From Polytrichum commune (taxonomy: Eukaryota > Streptophyta > Polytrichopsida > Polytrichales > Polytrichaceae), in NCBI GenBank assembly GCA_950295325.1, contig OX485803.1, positions 17,112,001 to 17,176,000 on the forward strand: a stretch of 64,000 nt of DNA, in the 5' to 3' direction. Numbering within the stretch: position 1 is the stretch's first letter; every line of letters starts with the position of its first letter. Position numbers and translations under genes: made by a program. Shown here piece by piece: positions 11,090 through 23,909 of this stretch. Under the pieces are notes generated by a model that searched no databases, was not told the DNA's origin, and saw only the letters and a list, made by a program, of their open reading frames with translations.

Positions 11090-13340
11090 TTCTTTTCTTT
11101 CTAAGTTAAGAGATATTGATTTCATCACAAAATTTGAACCATGAAAAGTACACATATGTGGGGCAATTTTATAATATGAACATAGAATTCCTTCCCAAAA
11201 AAACTAGGGCTGGAATTCCAACTACGTATAGTTGTCATACTCGTCTCACAAATAAACACATCTATACAAAACAATTACATTAGGCTTCCTCTATGCCATT
11301 CTTATAGGTTTACTTTTTTGGTACAAATCGAACATGTTCAGTTGCAAGAGAAAACTTTCAATGCAACCATGAAGGGAAACCTCCCACCACGGGACCCCAA
11401 GGGGAATCACGTAGCAATGCCCACCCATGACCCCACTTTTCAAGTGACCACTAATTTGGCCCAAACTAATTAGGACCACCTACATTTGATTCATTTCACT
11501 AATTAATGAGTCAAATGGCTTAAATGGAAGGAAAAAAATTATCATAAAAATCTAAAAATCAAGAAATTTCTCAACGCTCAATAATCTTTCATCCTTGTCA
11601 ATGGGGTGAAACATATGACTGATTTGCCATGCTTGCAAATTCTCAAACAACCTTTATTGAACATGAGCACAAAATGATAAAAATAGACTATTCACAACCC
11701 TAATTAGCACACTAGAAAGACACAAATTAAAATCTAGAGGTTAACATTGCATACTTAGCCGCCATGAATGAGAAATAAGTTACAAACATGGATTTGTACA
11801 TAGGACATGTTATGTGCTGATTATTGCTCCAAACTCAACAAACCACAATAGGGGGCCACATAACATTATCGAGATCCATAACAATGTCATGCGGGACTGA
11901 CAACCAGTATTCCACAAACTATTCTTGAATAATTCAAACTAAACGTGGGGAATATCCCAGAATATTCCATAGAATATCGTCCATCCCACACAAACAACAA
12001 CATAGTTATGAATCTCAATAATGTTATCCACTTGTATCCACCTCGACATAGTCTGTCCTTGCCATTTGTTAACCACAAACGCTTGCGGAAGAACCAACCA
12101 AAGGAAAAACAACACGACTTCTTTCTTAGCTCCCTCCGTGTATGAGGGAGGGCTCGAGGACGGAATGAGGCTTTGTTGGCAATTGGTTTAGCAAGCTCGC
12201 ATTCCTGTTGTCATCCACTTCGGCCCCAGCTCAGCCAAGTATCAGGAAGGAAGGATATGTCCAACCACCACCAATGGACCAGGCTGGATCAAACTAAAGG
12301 CTCATTGAGTTTCCCAAAGACTAAAGTGACGTATAGTCGACGCGCACATTCCCAATCGCAACCCCATCAGCGGTGCCGTTAGGGTACCGGAATTTTGACC
12401 ACGCTGGACTCAATAGTGTCATGACACATGTCTTGGTTCTGAGTGCTCGAACGAGCGGTTACGGCAAACTCCAGACATCGGTAGCCATGTTTGGGCCAAC
12501 TTTTGGCATCAAAAATTCACCGTATTTTCGATTCAAAGAATCAAATTACCCATAAATTTTTTACAATCCTCGCGTGTTCTCTATTGCACCACCTCATACT
12601 TCTCCAGATCCGGCACAAAATCTCTTCCGTGATCGGTTACGGGTGCCTCTCTACTCGAAGTCTGAAGCAGTTCCACCAGTCAGCATGTCCTCTCGAATCT
12701 GAGTCACCCAACCTTGAGATTCCACCGGTCACAAAAGGCGTGCCCCAAATTTGGCCGGAGCTCGGAGAGAGTCACGTATTGAATCCCCACTCAACATTTA
12801 GGAATACTTACAACCCACGAAGTGGGCACTATGATAAACCAACCTGTCCAAACTAGAAATTCGACATGCATCGTGCTCTCACAAACCCACTATAACTACT
12901 GAGATGGGATCCGAGGCCAAGCTATACTAGCCACTAAACCCTAACACCCACTTCTCCAATGCCCCCTTCCCACCTGACTTTGGCTAAGACTAAAAGTATT
13001 TCTTTAAAACCGGGTAAAGCTCCCTCGGTTATAGAGGACACGAGGAGTTCCATTAACAAAAATTGATGATAAAGTGTCGCTTCCTGCCCTAAAAAACAAC
13101 CAATCACAAGGGCGGGAGGTGACACTTTTAAAAGTCTTGTAATCTTGCCTCATGTGTTAGGTACCAATGGGAGGGAGGGAGGGTCGGTGCTTGAGGCTTA
13201 AAACCTCCACTTTTAAGCCGTGCCACATCATTTGCCAACTAGTCTGGGCACTAGATAATGTCGATGGTGTGAAGGCCGGGTTGTTAGAACCAACTGTTAG
13301 GCTTAGCTAAAGTCGGGTGGGAAGGAGGCACAAGCATCTT
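11090..13340. other. Unassigned sequence; GC-richer block 12.1-13.1 kb
   Basis: No protein similarity that I can name. The 12.15-12.9 kb block has a 121-codon frame (12,491-12,856) with no recognised motif. Purine-rich 'gggagggagggaggg' lies near 13,171. Confidence 0.35.
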
Positions 13341-13362
13341 AACTTGGAAGAATCACATAGTA

Positions 13363-13556
13363 TTCCAACCACTACTGGGGACTTCATGAGAATCACCGAT
13401 CATCGTAGAGGAATCTATGAAAGAATATACCTCACATGAATGAAAGCAAAACCGAAAGATGATGTCCACATGTAACCAATTGGATTTAACATCACTAGGA
13501 TCTTGACCGACTATATGTGCCCTAAAACTTCGCGGGCAGTGGTTCATTCAATAATG
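13363..13556. repeat. Dispersed repeat, copy 1 (partner at 15.54-15.72 kb)
   Basis: It shares with 15,540-15,720 the ordered words 'gaatatacctcacatgaatg', 'gaaagcaaaacc', 'ggatcttgaccgactat' and a closing 'gggcaNtggttca'. Identity by eye is high over about 180 bp with a few indels. The two copies have the same orientation and lie about 2.2 kb apart. Coding content is not evident. Confidence 0.65.
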
Positions 13557-14784
13557 TCGCCCAAAAATCTTGACAAGTTTGTGTAAGGGAGACTTTCTGG
13601 GCAAGGAAATATCCTAAATATCCTACATATGATTCTTTAATCCTTTCTTGTACATAACGAAGGCTCTGTCCATGATGAAGGATACTAGATTTTAGACCTT
13701 GGTAATCCATAGTCCACCAAAGATTGAGTCGGAGGATGTTGAGAAGGTGGAAGAATCATCATCGTGTCATCACAAAAGGCGTCTCTTCTCATGTAAATAC
13801 CTCCAAAGAAAGCTCCTCCATATGTAATTGGTGGACTACAATTTTTCATTTCTTTCCTTATATAGATATGATGGCAAAAGCATGTCGATCTACCTAACAA
13901 AACTCGCATAGCATATGATAAGCAAGAGTATTTTGAGGCACTGGTGGGCACGCTCTCAACATATAGGTGGGCATGTTTCGGTCATTCAATTTTAACTTTC
14001 CTACACCTATAGTGATTAAACTCGTACATTGGAAGTCAAGAATCCACAATTTGAGAGGACCTAGACGTTCATTCGAGAAGATAGAGAATCTTCACTTTGA
14101 CAATGTTCATATGAGCTCCAAATATTATGAGAAGAATGGCTACGGACAATGTTCAAGATTGAAGCCCTCGTATGAGTTTCATTTTTGAAGGGTTCTCAAA
14201 TTTCAACTCTTCCAGTTGAAGGGCTAGTTCAAATCCAAGACATCAATCTAAGAATGTAGAAATGAAATACAAAACTAATATTAAACTTGTGCATGAATTA
14301 CTGTATATGGTACATGTTTCTAGTACAATATGAAGAATTAAGAATCAACCATCTAACTCCACTTCTTGTAGTGACAATGCCCTACGCTTGGTGATTCTTG
14401 TGGTGGGCAGATTACACTAAGAACTTCGAGTGACGTCTTCATTTTCAATATGGGGTTGCGTTTTGAAGGGTTGTTTCGAGAGAGGTATATTTTGAAGGGC
14501 CAAATCGCGTTTGAAGGGCATTGAAGACTTCAATCTCGAACACTAGCTACGGGCACAATTTTAGATTTCCAACTCTAACTGCACCGTTTTTTGTGTTATG
14601 TGAGAAGTGGGTGCAGAGCTAAGGTCCCTCGCATTGAAAAGAGGGTATATCTAACTTAAAGGGGCCGATTTGAGGTAAGGATCACGGGTAAGTGTAGTTA
14701 TTAGCATAACAACTTCTATGAAAGGTGACCTTGCAAAGTAGTTCTTGTAAAATGTGCTCAACAACACATGGCGCGTTTGACAAA

Positions 14785-14835
14785 TGACACGTGGCACACT
14801 TCATGCACATAACAACGACACATGACACGTGGCAT
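14785..14835. promoter_or_regulatory. Duplicated G-box-like motif
   Basis: TGACACGTGGCA occurs at 14,785-14,796 and TGACACGTGGCA again at 14,823-14,834, 38 bp apart. ACACGTGGC is the plant G-box/ABRE core bound by bZIP factors. No gene start is visible nearby, so a regulatory role is unproven; it may be a chance or repeat-borne duplication. Confidence 0.3.
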
Positions 14836-15317
14836 GCATCAAACACAACTCACTTTGCCAACAACTTAGATTTGTCAAGATGGTGATGTTGCAAAGGGAA
14901 AAGTTGTTTTTTAAAAAGACACAGTTGTTTTAAATGACATCTCAAGGGGTCCACTCTTCATATCACGTACATATTAACTTGAATGTGAAAAGGGTCATTG
15001 TTTGAGGCATCATCTTACATTGTATAGATAAGGGGGAGGTATTGTCTTTCTCCCGTGTATACATATGAAAAGGCTACTGAAAGAAAAAAAAGAAAAAAGA
15101 TTAGATGTACAAATGGGGATAATAAAGGTTTGAGATTTTTTTATTTTTTTACCATAGACATATGTTGTAGGGTCAAATTACCACGAGTTGCGTCCTATGA
15201 ATAAATAAAAGGAATGGCAAGTGGAAGCAGAATTTATGGGTGATAATGAGTTAGTTTTTCATGATAACGATTTTGTGTATGTAGTGGAGGCCATTATCGC
15301 ATCAAAATGAAAAACCT

Positions 15318-15352
15318 TCTAATGTATGTATGTATGTATGTATGTATTTGTA
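15318..15352. repeat. (TATG)n microsatellite
   Basis: About six tandem units of a 4-bp motif. Confidence 0.85.
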
Positions 15353-15369
15353 CAAATTATCCCAATGAG

Positions 15370-15840
15370 TGTGTTTTATTATTTGGAATTACACATGGCA
15401 AGAACGTTTTACTTAGGGAGTTCCTCTTTTACTAACAAAAAGTTCAGTAGGTTGTTCAAACCTATACTCTTACAGTTGTGGTGAAGACAAATGAACCGGT
15501 GGTTAGTTACAAATGAACCGGTTGAGTTTGAGAAATAACCGGTTGAAGTTGGAGACTTTAAAAAAATTACCAGTCATTTTAGAAGAATATATGGAATATA
15601 CCTCAAGTGAATGAAAGCAAAACCATAAGATGCCAACATGAATCCGGTTGGATTTATAAACATTAGGATCTTGACCGACTATGCCCAAACACTTCCAGGG
15701 CACTGGTTCAAATGTTATAGAACACAAATGACTTTGGTTGGTAAAATATTACATTCCCAATAAATAGTTATAGCACTACATAACTCCGAATAGCAGTACA
15801 CACTAATTGGGGGACACAATGTAGTGAATTCCAATATCTA
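15370..15840. repeat. Dispersed repeat family copy (relatives at 13.4, 25.9 and 36.4 kb)
   Basis: 15,540-15,720 matches 13,363-13,556. The flanking parts (15,370-15,470 and 15,710-15,830) match 25,925-26,130 and, more weakly, 36,445-36,615. Shared phrases include a 'tt(t/c)ggaNttac' start, 'ctaacaaaaa', 'atgactttg(g/c)ttggta' and 'tagttatNgcac...actccgaatag'. The element is non-coding as far as I can see. Confidence 0.55.
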
Positions 15841-17600
15841 GGATATGTGTTACAACAACTTAGCATAATCAATGTTGTCATAATTGGTGTTGCATTTTTT
15901 TAATTCTAGAGGTCAGAGGTGGCATTACAAAATGTTTTTTATGTTTTTTTAATTGAAAATCATCAATTACATCAATCCATGAGGTCCTCTATGGCAAATC
16001 ATTGTTGAAAATATCCCCCTCTTTTAAGATTAGTTCTTCGAGCTCTTATCTGCCCAAGTATTGATCCAAGAATGAAGACATTGCGAATGCAAACCACCAT
16101 TCACGACTTGTCCAGTGTGCCATGTGGTGCATTATGTATTCCAATATTTGTTAGTTTGTGTGGCAATACTCAAGGCTCAGACACTGCCATGATTAAGTTT
16201 GAATGTACTAAAACTATATGGTAATATGAAATAATTGATAAAGTTGAGCGTGTCTATATTTGCCCTACTGAGTTGGACTAACCATAGTCATAAATTTACA
16301 ATAAGAAAACATAAAAGAATGCCTCAAAATTTGCCAAGTATTTTAAAATACATTTTAAAATGAAATGCACCACTAGTCATAACACTTGAAAACATCTAAG
16401 GTTCTCTTATTTTTAGTGCAACCATCAGCCATTGAAAATGTAGGTGATGAAAACAGTAAAGTTCAAAAGAGTATTTTTATTTAAAAAATACTCACACAAC
16501 TTAGAAATTTTTAACTAACTTATATAGTAAGTGTAAAAAATACATCAAAACTTGATTCTACTCAAAAAGTACCTTGAGTAGACAGTGGCAAATGGCTTAA
16601 GTGGGCATGGGTGTTGCGGCCATGAAGGACTAAGAGGTAAATGGTCCTAGACGCCACTTTAAGCTCCAAGTGTAGATATTGTTATTTGATTGAAAAAACT
16701 ACATTATTGTTAACAGTTGAAAGGGGATTCCAACGCACCAAAGTTTGTCTTATTTGGATTTATACGTAAACCCATCACATGAGCATGATGCCAATGTGTT
16801 GGACTTTCTCCAAGTCAATATGTACTTACTATGCAAGATTTCAGGGTGTTGATTTTGGGTGGGATAATTATTTAGACATGCTCTCCCTGAAAACTTGACA
16901 CGGGTCATCATCTTTCTACTATCCACTCATGGGAGTTCATATCCCACATAACATTACACAGCTCCTTGGTTGCATTCCGTGGGACCAAGTATCACATGAC
17001 CATAATACTTCTTTGATTCTTGGATTCCCCATTTATGGGGAGCATTAAGGTACAGTACATATTGTGAAGTTCTCATATGTGTTATACACTATCAAGTTTT
17101 TTTTAATCGCAACTTTCTTTAGAAAGAGAATATCATGTAGCTGCTTAGTAATGCACCACATCAAAATCCTTGTTTTTTTTTTTGTGAACATTCACAATAA
17201 AAATGGACCAACTTCCATGTGAGCAAGTGTGCACGCAACACCACGTGACACAAAGGTGAACAAGATAAGTAAGTCCACACAAAATTCTTCTAGAAGGGAG
17301 ACAAGGTGAGAAGAATGAGGAAGAACCCTCCACAAAACAATTCTTGTTTAATTTTGTATTCTTCCTTAAAAAGTAACTCTCTCCTACAACTCCTAAACAA
17401 ATAAAATTCCCCTAGTCCTTATGTTGGAAGTTGGCCAAATACGTTATTTAGGATCCACTCGAATCCCACGTTTGTCATGGATGTAGTAATATAACATACT
17501 TACAAATTGAGGATTGAAACGTACTACACCGTTCATGCTATTTAGTGTCACATGCGTAATAGTGTCACTTACCCTATTTTTAGGCATAGGGTTTAGGGTT
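15841..17600. other. AT-rich unassigned sequence
   Basis: No gene recognised. A telomere-like double unit (GGGTTTAGGGTT at 17,589-17,600) abuts the TIR element that follows; two units are too few to call interstitial telomeric sequence. Confidence 0.45.
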
Positions 17601-18055
17601 ACGTCAGGGGCGGTTTACACTATGGACCATGAAGTTGGACCAGGGCTCTGCAAGGCAGCTGATTGGTTGTTGAAGTTCTCCCGGGACAACTTCGGTTTAC
17701 ACTAAGGAAAAAATGGCAGAGGGACCATGGAGGTTGAGGTCCCCAAAATATAAATTTTAAGGCCTAATAAATGCAGTGACATGGTCCAACGGGTTTTACG
17801 TTGAGAGAGGCAAGAGAGGTGGTCTGGTAGGAAAAGGCAAAGGCCCATGTCAGAGAAATACCATTTCAATAAAATTTTAATAAATTTACCTTTTAAGCGC
17901 CTTAATTATACCATAGCCCATGAGACATACCAGCACTACCTTGCCCTACCCCTTAAACCGGCTCACACGTGTTTCACCAAACAACGCGGGACATCTAGAA
18001 CTCAAGAATTCAAGTGCAGATTTGTTTTTTTGGTCTACCAAATGTAATGTTTGGA

Positions 18056-18130
18056 ATTTTGGGGTGTGCAATATACCGTTGGAAAGGTCTTGAAAATACC
18101 TTTCCAACGGTATATTACACACCCCAATAT
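18056..18130. repeat. 33-bp foldback inside the TIR element
   Basis: The left arm 18,056-18,088 and right arm 18,098-18,130 are complementary at 31 of 33 positions around a 9-nt loop (CTTGAAAAT). The core of the arm is ACCGTTGGAAAGGT. If transcribed it would form a miRNA-precursor-sized hairpin. Confidence 0.9.
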
Positions 18131-18654
18131 TATTACAAAATGTAGTTGAAAAACAAAAAACAAAAATCTGTAGTGGTTTAGTGATTGTAGATCAGGGTAG
18201 TCAAAAGAAGTGCAATGGGAAATCTTCTAACATTAATTATCAAAGAATTGAAAATTAGTGTTGAGCAAGATAGGGTGGTAACAACATTAAATATAATCAA
18301 ACACTAAATATCCTATTTCGTGTAGTGACAACACAAGGTACATGTCACATGTAAATTACATTGAGCATGTACAAATTAAATTGCTCATTTTATTTTATTT
18401 AAAAAAAATTGTTGTGAGAAGATTTGCAAGCCGCATCTTCGACACATTTAACAAGAAGTGAAGACAAGTGAAGCCCAAGAGAAGACAAGGAATGATCAAA
18501 CTTAATTTTTTTTCAAAATTGCCCTTTTTGGGCATGTATTAAAAAAATCAGCACCTCCACTTTTTGGTGCATGGTCATTCTTCATGGTCCACATTCGGTT
18601 TACACCTAGTGAAGGGCCCATGAACCATGAAAACTAATATTTTAGTAACTCGGA

Positions 18655-18712
18655 CCATGGAAGTCGTCCCACGCAAAATAGGCCTCTTACGTGGGACGAC
18701 TTCATGGTCCAC
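18655..18712. repeat. Subterminal foldback of the TIR element
   Basis: GTCGTCCCACG (18,663-18,673) is perfectly complementary to CGTGGGACGAC (18,690-18,700). The pairing extends outward through the GGACCATG words with one bulge, about 21 bp in all. It lies just inside the right TIR. Confidence 0.8.
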
Positions 18713-18868
18713 AGTGTAAACCGCCCCTCAATGATCAACAACTTCAAGAGTAATGTCGCTTCATGACACTTGGCGTTAAAGTGTGCTTACTATCTTGGTT
18801 AAGTATGCTCAATACATAGTACTATGAGTGTATGCCTATGTTACACAATGGTTTACAAGTCGACGAAA

Positions 18869-19772
18869 GCGTACACAAATAATAGTTGACATTAGTATGC
18901 TAAGAAATATCTTCCTCTTGCATATAAACATATGAACACATGGTGCTTGACATCAATATGCTTAATCCTGTCTTTTTTTCCCCTGCATGCAAAAACACAA
19001 ACCTATCATCACAAGTATTGCACTGTCCAATGCTTAATGTCATACTGTAAATACTTTTTCACTTACTTATGTTAGTGTATGGTTTTGTATTGGCAATTAG
19101 TGTATGTGACACTTTGAGACCTCTAGGCATCTAGTGCAAGCCTTTCACAAATTGGGTACATGACACTAAGCGTACACAAATAACAGTTGACATTAGTATG
19201 CTAAGAAATATCTTCCTCTTGCATATAAACATATGAACACATGGTGCTTGACATCAATATGCTTAATCCTGTCTTTTTTTCCCTTGCATGCAAAAACACA
19301 AACCTATCATCACAAGTATTGCACTGTCCAATGCTTAATGTCATACTGTAAATATTTTTTCACTTACTTATGTTAGTGTATGGTTTTGTATTGGCAATTA
19401 GTGGATGTGACACTTTGAGACCTCTAGGCATCTAGTGCAAGCCTTTCACAAATTGGGTACATGACACTAAGCGTACACAAATAACACTTGACATTAGTAT
19501 GCTAAGAAATATCTTTCTCTTACATATAAACATATGAACACATGGAACTTGACATCAGTATGCTCAACACTATCTTTCTTCCCCCCCTTACATACGAAAA
19601 CACAAACCTATCATCTCAAGTATTGCAATGCCCAATACTAAATGTCATACTATAAATATTTTTTCACTTACTTATGTTAGTGCATAGTCTTGTATTGGCA
19701 ATTAGTGAATGTGACACTTTGAGACCTCTAGGCATCTAGTGCAAGCCTTTCACAAATAGGGTACATGACAAT
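18869..19772. repeat. Three tandem copies of a 301-bp unit
   Basis: Copies begin at 18,869, 19,170 and 19,471 with GCGTACACAAATAA. Copies 1 and 2 are almost identical; copy 3 has about 20-30 differences, so it is older or its own source. A degenerate trailing piece upstream (about 18,757-18,868) may be the end of a fourth copy. There is no open frame. It could be a satellite seed or internal repeats of a larger element. Confidence 0.92.
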
Positions 19773-20095
19773 AACTACCGTAAACAATGTACTACTATCA
19801 TCCTCGTGCCAAGCAAGTTACAAGAATCCCCTTTCCATGGAGGAATCGTCACTCGACAAGATGGGAAACATAGAATACAAATAGGCATGGGTGTGGGCTT
19901 GTCATCATTCCCTAGCCGAAACTTTTGGCCTATCTTTTGAAGCCCACCGAGAAAGTGCACTTCTGTGCTTATCTTGGGTACACTTGGGCCGTGGTATGTA
20001 TTCAAAGGCCTCCCAATGCCACTCCATCACTAGTGCAAGTTAGCCAGTACATCTAAGCTTATTAGTGTACACTACTTTAGTTATGTGGATCATAA

Positions 20096-20495
20096 TACCC
20101 CACTACTACACTAAATATGGTATTTAGTGCCATATGTTATTTAGTGTCACTTTTTGGATGACACTGCTTATGAAGAAGTGGAAAAATATGGTCGTGGATG
20201 ATGCACGAGGAAATCATCCGTTGGTCGAAACCCTACCTTCTCTTGTTAGCAACTTGTGATGAATTGTTGTCATGGATGATTGGAACCTAGATGAAAAAAA
20301 TCACTTGGTAAGTGACAATAACTGCAACACTTTAAACCTAAAATCCCCCCAAAAAATTAACAAGGAATGACAAAAGATGTTGGGTTAACGATTAGTGTTG
20401 GTGACACTCTACCACAGTCTACAATTAGTTTTGAGCAAGATGATTAGAGTTGGTGACACTAAATATCATCATTGAATACTAAATATCAATCACAT
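20096..20495. mobile_element. Candidate MITE with TTTAGTG-type ends
   Basis: It begins CTACTACACTAAATATGG and closes with inverted matter around GACACTAAATATCATCA, so the ends are loosely inverted. Its 3' part (20,255-20,490) is also present at 18,180-18,330 and 23,170-23,372, which shows a mobile family ('tggatgattg', 'attagtNttgagcaagat', 'ttggtgacact'). I see no target duplication, so the borders are approximate. Confidence 0.4.
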
Positions 20496-20499
20496 GTAT

Positions 20500-23165
20500 T
20501 GATTAGTCATAAGGTATTTTGTGGTTTACGTTGGCTTGGGTTTTGTGGCGTTTATGTAAATTCATTTAATCATGGATGAAGGCTTTACTGTAATCATAAG
20601 CCTTCTACGAGGTTCTAATCCATAAATTTTTATGACATTATTGTAGTTGCATAGTTAAAAATAAAAATAAAAAATCAACTTTAGGTTATAGACTTGTTTG
20701 TTGTCTTTTTGCCTTCTTAATGCACAAGTTTCATGGAGATCAAATAAATTTATTCATTTTGGATGAAAGAAGGGACATGCCCTTGTCCTCTATATGTATG
20801 TGGTAAACTCATTTCAACCCGATTATAAACTTACAATTTGGATGTTAGATGTCGAGGTCAAATAGAAAAAAATATTCAAGATGAAAAATAATGTGTTGGG
20901 TCATCTCCTAAATGAATGAATTTTAGGGTCTATGAAAAACTATAATCACATGGGCTAAATTTTCATGGTGTCTATGTAAACTCATCCATTGGAAAAGTGG
21001 AAACGTCACTGAACCATTCTAAAGTCTTAAATGTTGTATTCTCAAATAACTAACTCCCATAATTTGGACACAAGTCACCATAAACTAATCTAGAGCATAG
21101 TAGTTTGGAACACATTCAAAAAACACACTCGTAAAACCTCAAAACACAATGATTATGACAAGGAACACTACCAGAGGTAAACGTTTGTGTTCTTGTTGTC
21201 GATGATAAGATTGATTAAATTTGATTATTTAGTGAAGAGCTTAACCCTAAACGCCAAAGCGACTATTATTGGTCGTCCGTTACACAAGGTGGTTTCTTAG
21301 TGTACACCGGTTCACTATTTCCATAGAGGGATTTATTTGCAAATGGGGTTTGGACAAGGGGGTAACCCTAAACTTTTGAGGTGGGAAGAATCACGAGACA
21401 TGTTCAATGTTGCCTTGGATGGGGATGATGCCCCATTGCTCCGGGCTACCAAGTCCGTCCAAATGCCTTGTGTCTAATTGGAACAATCCCACATCCAAAG
21501 AGGTAATTGCCCAAAAAAGGCCTTGCAAAAATGACGACGATGGAGTTCGAGGGGAGTTGCGAGCGAGCAATGTTATAAGCAATCGAGCTAAACTTTTGAG
21601 TGGCAAGGGCATTGTCCCCATTTGATGTGAATTTTTTCTCAAATGATAGCGTGCACAAAGATTAAACATACATTTGCACACTTCTCGTTGCAATTGCACG
21701 AATTTCCAACACTTTGGGTATCACCGACTCCCAACAATTTGACAATGGATAGAGATGTCAATGCTAAACTAGACATCTTAATAACAATTTACAAGGTGGA
21801 TGAAATCCTATCTAAAGGCCACGTGTTCATAAATCAAACAGGCCCTCAAGCTTCTTGTGGGGATTAAATATATCCTCTTCTCTTGCATGTGTGAATTCAT
21901 ATTTGTATTATAGACACATAGTTCAAATTACGGGGGCGGGGGCGGGGGGGGGGGGGAGGGCATTCTACAAGCACTTGGGATCAAAGAGTGGTAATCTAAT
22001 GCAAATGGAAGAAGAGTGCATGTGATATGCTACACCTCTACAATCATTATCTAGGCCGAGATTGGGACCAACCAATTTTTTTTACTACATAACCAACTTC
22101 AATTCAATCGGAAACTTTGATACACTCAATTTTGGTCTCATAATACCAAGAGACTAATAGGGAATGAGGGCAATATGTGTGCGTGCGGGTGACACGATGT
22201 TGCACCTACGGACAACTTTTTCTTGGCAATCAAGTTGTTCATGAAGTTGCATGAGGTTGACATTGAAGCCACCATTATAATCCAACATATGTCTCCGAAA
22301 ACCATTAGTTAATAAGCATGCATGGGAGAAGGGGGTGCAAAGGACATTGTGAGTGGCAAATGCATAGCACGACGAAGATGGCATGTGTGTTGTGGGTTGA
22401 TACAAAGAGCATTGTTATTATTTTCTACCCAAAAACATTATGTGCCATCTGAGGCTTGTATGTGTTCCACGTCATGTAGGGCCCAAGCATGACAAGATAC
22501 CCACATGACCCGTGCATAATGAATACACATTGTACATACTTTGATGTCGCGTACCACCTAAAAGATATGTACTCTTGTCAAGTGCGCACACACAAGTGAT
22601 ATCATCGACTCTTTTGTGTTGGCTAGACAATAAATTGATGAACATGTGTATTCTCTACCAAGTGGACTACAACAAGAGGGGGACAAAGGCAAAGACTCAG
22701 TCAGAGTTTCGTTTGTCTATGGTGAGGGTGTTGCTTTGACATGGGTAAGGAGGGTGTCATGGTCATTTGTCCATAGATAAAAACATGTTGTGACCTTAAA
22801 ATGGGTTTACACCCATCCTGCAATTCCATCTCCTACTTGGATGAAGCTCTTGTGCACTCCACTAATGTGGTTTACATGAGCTAGGTGTACAACGTGTGAA
22901 TGGGTGTAGGGAGTAGGGCTTGGGGTACACAAAATCCACTTAAATGAGTCCATCATGGATGAAGGGGCTCCAATAAAGCAAGTCCTCTACAAGATTGGGT
23001 CATTGAGTGTATTTTGTGAGTTGTTCGCTAAGTGTATAGGCATATCTTGGGAGTAGGGAGAATGCTTCAATGCTGAACGTTTCGCAGGGTGCCTAGTTGG
23101 ACCTCACTAGATTAATTCAAGACCTTTGCTGAGGACCTTTTGGTATCCTCTACGCCCTAACAAAT
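20500..23165. other. Unassigned AT-rich sequence
   Basis: No gene recognised. Overlapping opposed frames around 21,390-21,700 have no motif. A G-run tract lies at 21,932-21,960. Confidence 0.45.
21932..21960. repeat. G-rich tract, quadruplex-capable
   Basis: The tract has GGGGG, C, GGGGG, C and then a run of 13 or more G followed by AGGG. At least four G-runs of three or more lie within 29 bp, enough for an intramolecular G-quadruplex. Confidence 0.85.
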
Positions 23166-23373
23166 ATGCAATGAAATATTGTTATGGATGATTGAAATTT
23201 GGATGAAAATCCAACTTGGTTAGTGACAGTAATTGCCACACTATAAATCTATAATGCCCAAATGTCTTTATAAGGAGCAACAAATAATGCTAGGGATACA
23301 TTTAGGGTTGGTGACACTACACGGCCGGTTTACAATTAGTATTGAGCAAGACGAAGAGGATTGGTGATACTAA

Positions 23374-23906
23374 GGGCCGCTTTACACCTAGAGGCCGGGC
23401 CAATTTCCCTTGAGGCCGATTGCACAAAATTTCAGCCTTTTTTGGGTTGGAGGCCGGCCTCTACTACACATTATAATAAGATTATACCGGGGGCCAATTT
23501 TCCCATATGTAAAGGCCCTCGGGCCAAGAAGCCAAGCTGATTCAAAAAAATTAGCCTAATCCAACGGATGTAGCATAATCTAAGATAGAGCCTTTAGATT
23601 CCACATAATCCAATGGATCTAGTTCACTTTAAAAAATTATACTTTATTTAACAAGATTTTTTTAGTGGAATATGACATTGGCCTCTAGGCCAAGAATTGG
23701 CCTTCCATTTTGGGTGCACCCAATTCAACGAGCTCGGGCCGTGTCATAACATACATTTTTTAATTTAAAAAATCATACCACCAAATCGGCCCGGCCTCTA
23801 GATGTAAAGGGGTTGGGGCCGATTTGAGCCTTTTGACCAATCACAAATGAGGATTTCAAGCCTCTTACACAACGAATTGGCCCGGCCTCTAAGTGTAAAG
23901 CGGCCC
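23374..23906. mobile_element. PIF/Harbinger-like MITE 1 (533 bp, TAA duplication)
   Basis: The left TIR GGGCCGCTTTACACCTAGAG and the right TIR, read on the other strand, agree at 31-32 of 32 positions. TAA flanks it at 23,371-23,373 and 23,907-23,909, the canonical TWA-type target of this superfamily. There is no transposase. An internal, inverted copy of the TIR-like sequence lies at about 23,787-23,812. The insertion sits in a copy of the 20.3-kb repeat family. Confidence 0.85.
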
Positions 23907-23909
23907 TAA

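Larger units (their letters stand above)
17607..18727. mobile_element. TIR transposon, about 1.1 kb, PIF/Harbinger-like MITE
   Basis: The left end GGGGCGGTTTACACTATGGA and the right end (17,607 versus 18,727 reversed) agree at 28 of 29 positions. Direct TCA lies on both sides (17,604-17,606 and 18,728-18,730), a 3-bp duplication. GGG-starting TIRs and 3-bp duplications are typical of PIF/Harbinger, although that family usually duplicates TWA, so TCA is off-type. There is no transposase. The interior holds subterminal foldbacks and a strong hairpin at 18,056-18,130. It is non-autonomous and probably recent, judging by TIR identity. Confidence 0.75.

Noticed and set aside
17586-17602. Interstitial telomere sequence
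   Set aside because: Only about two TTTAGGG units.
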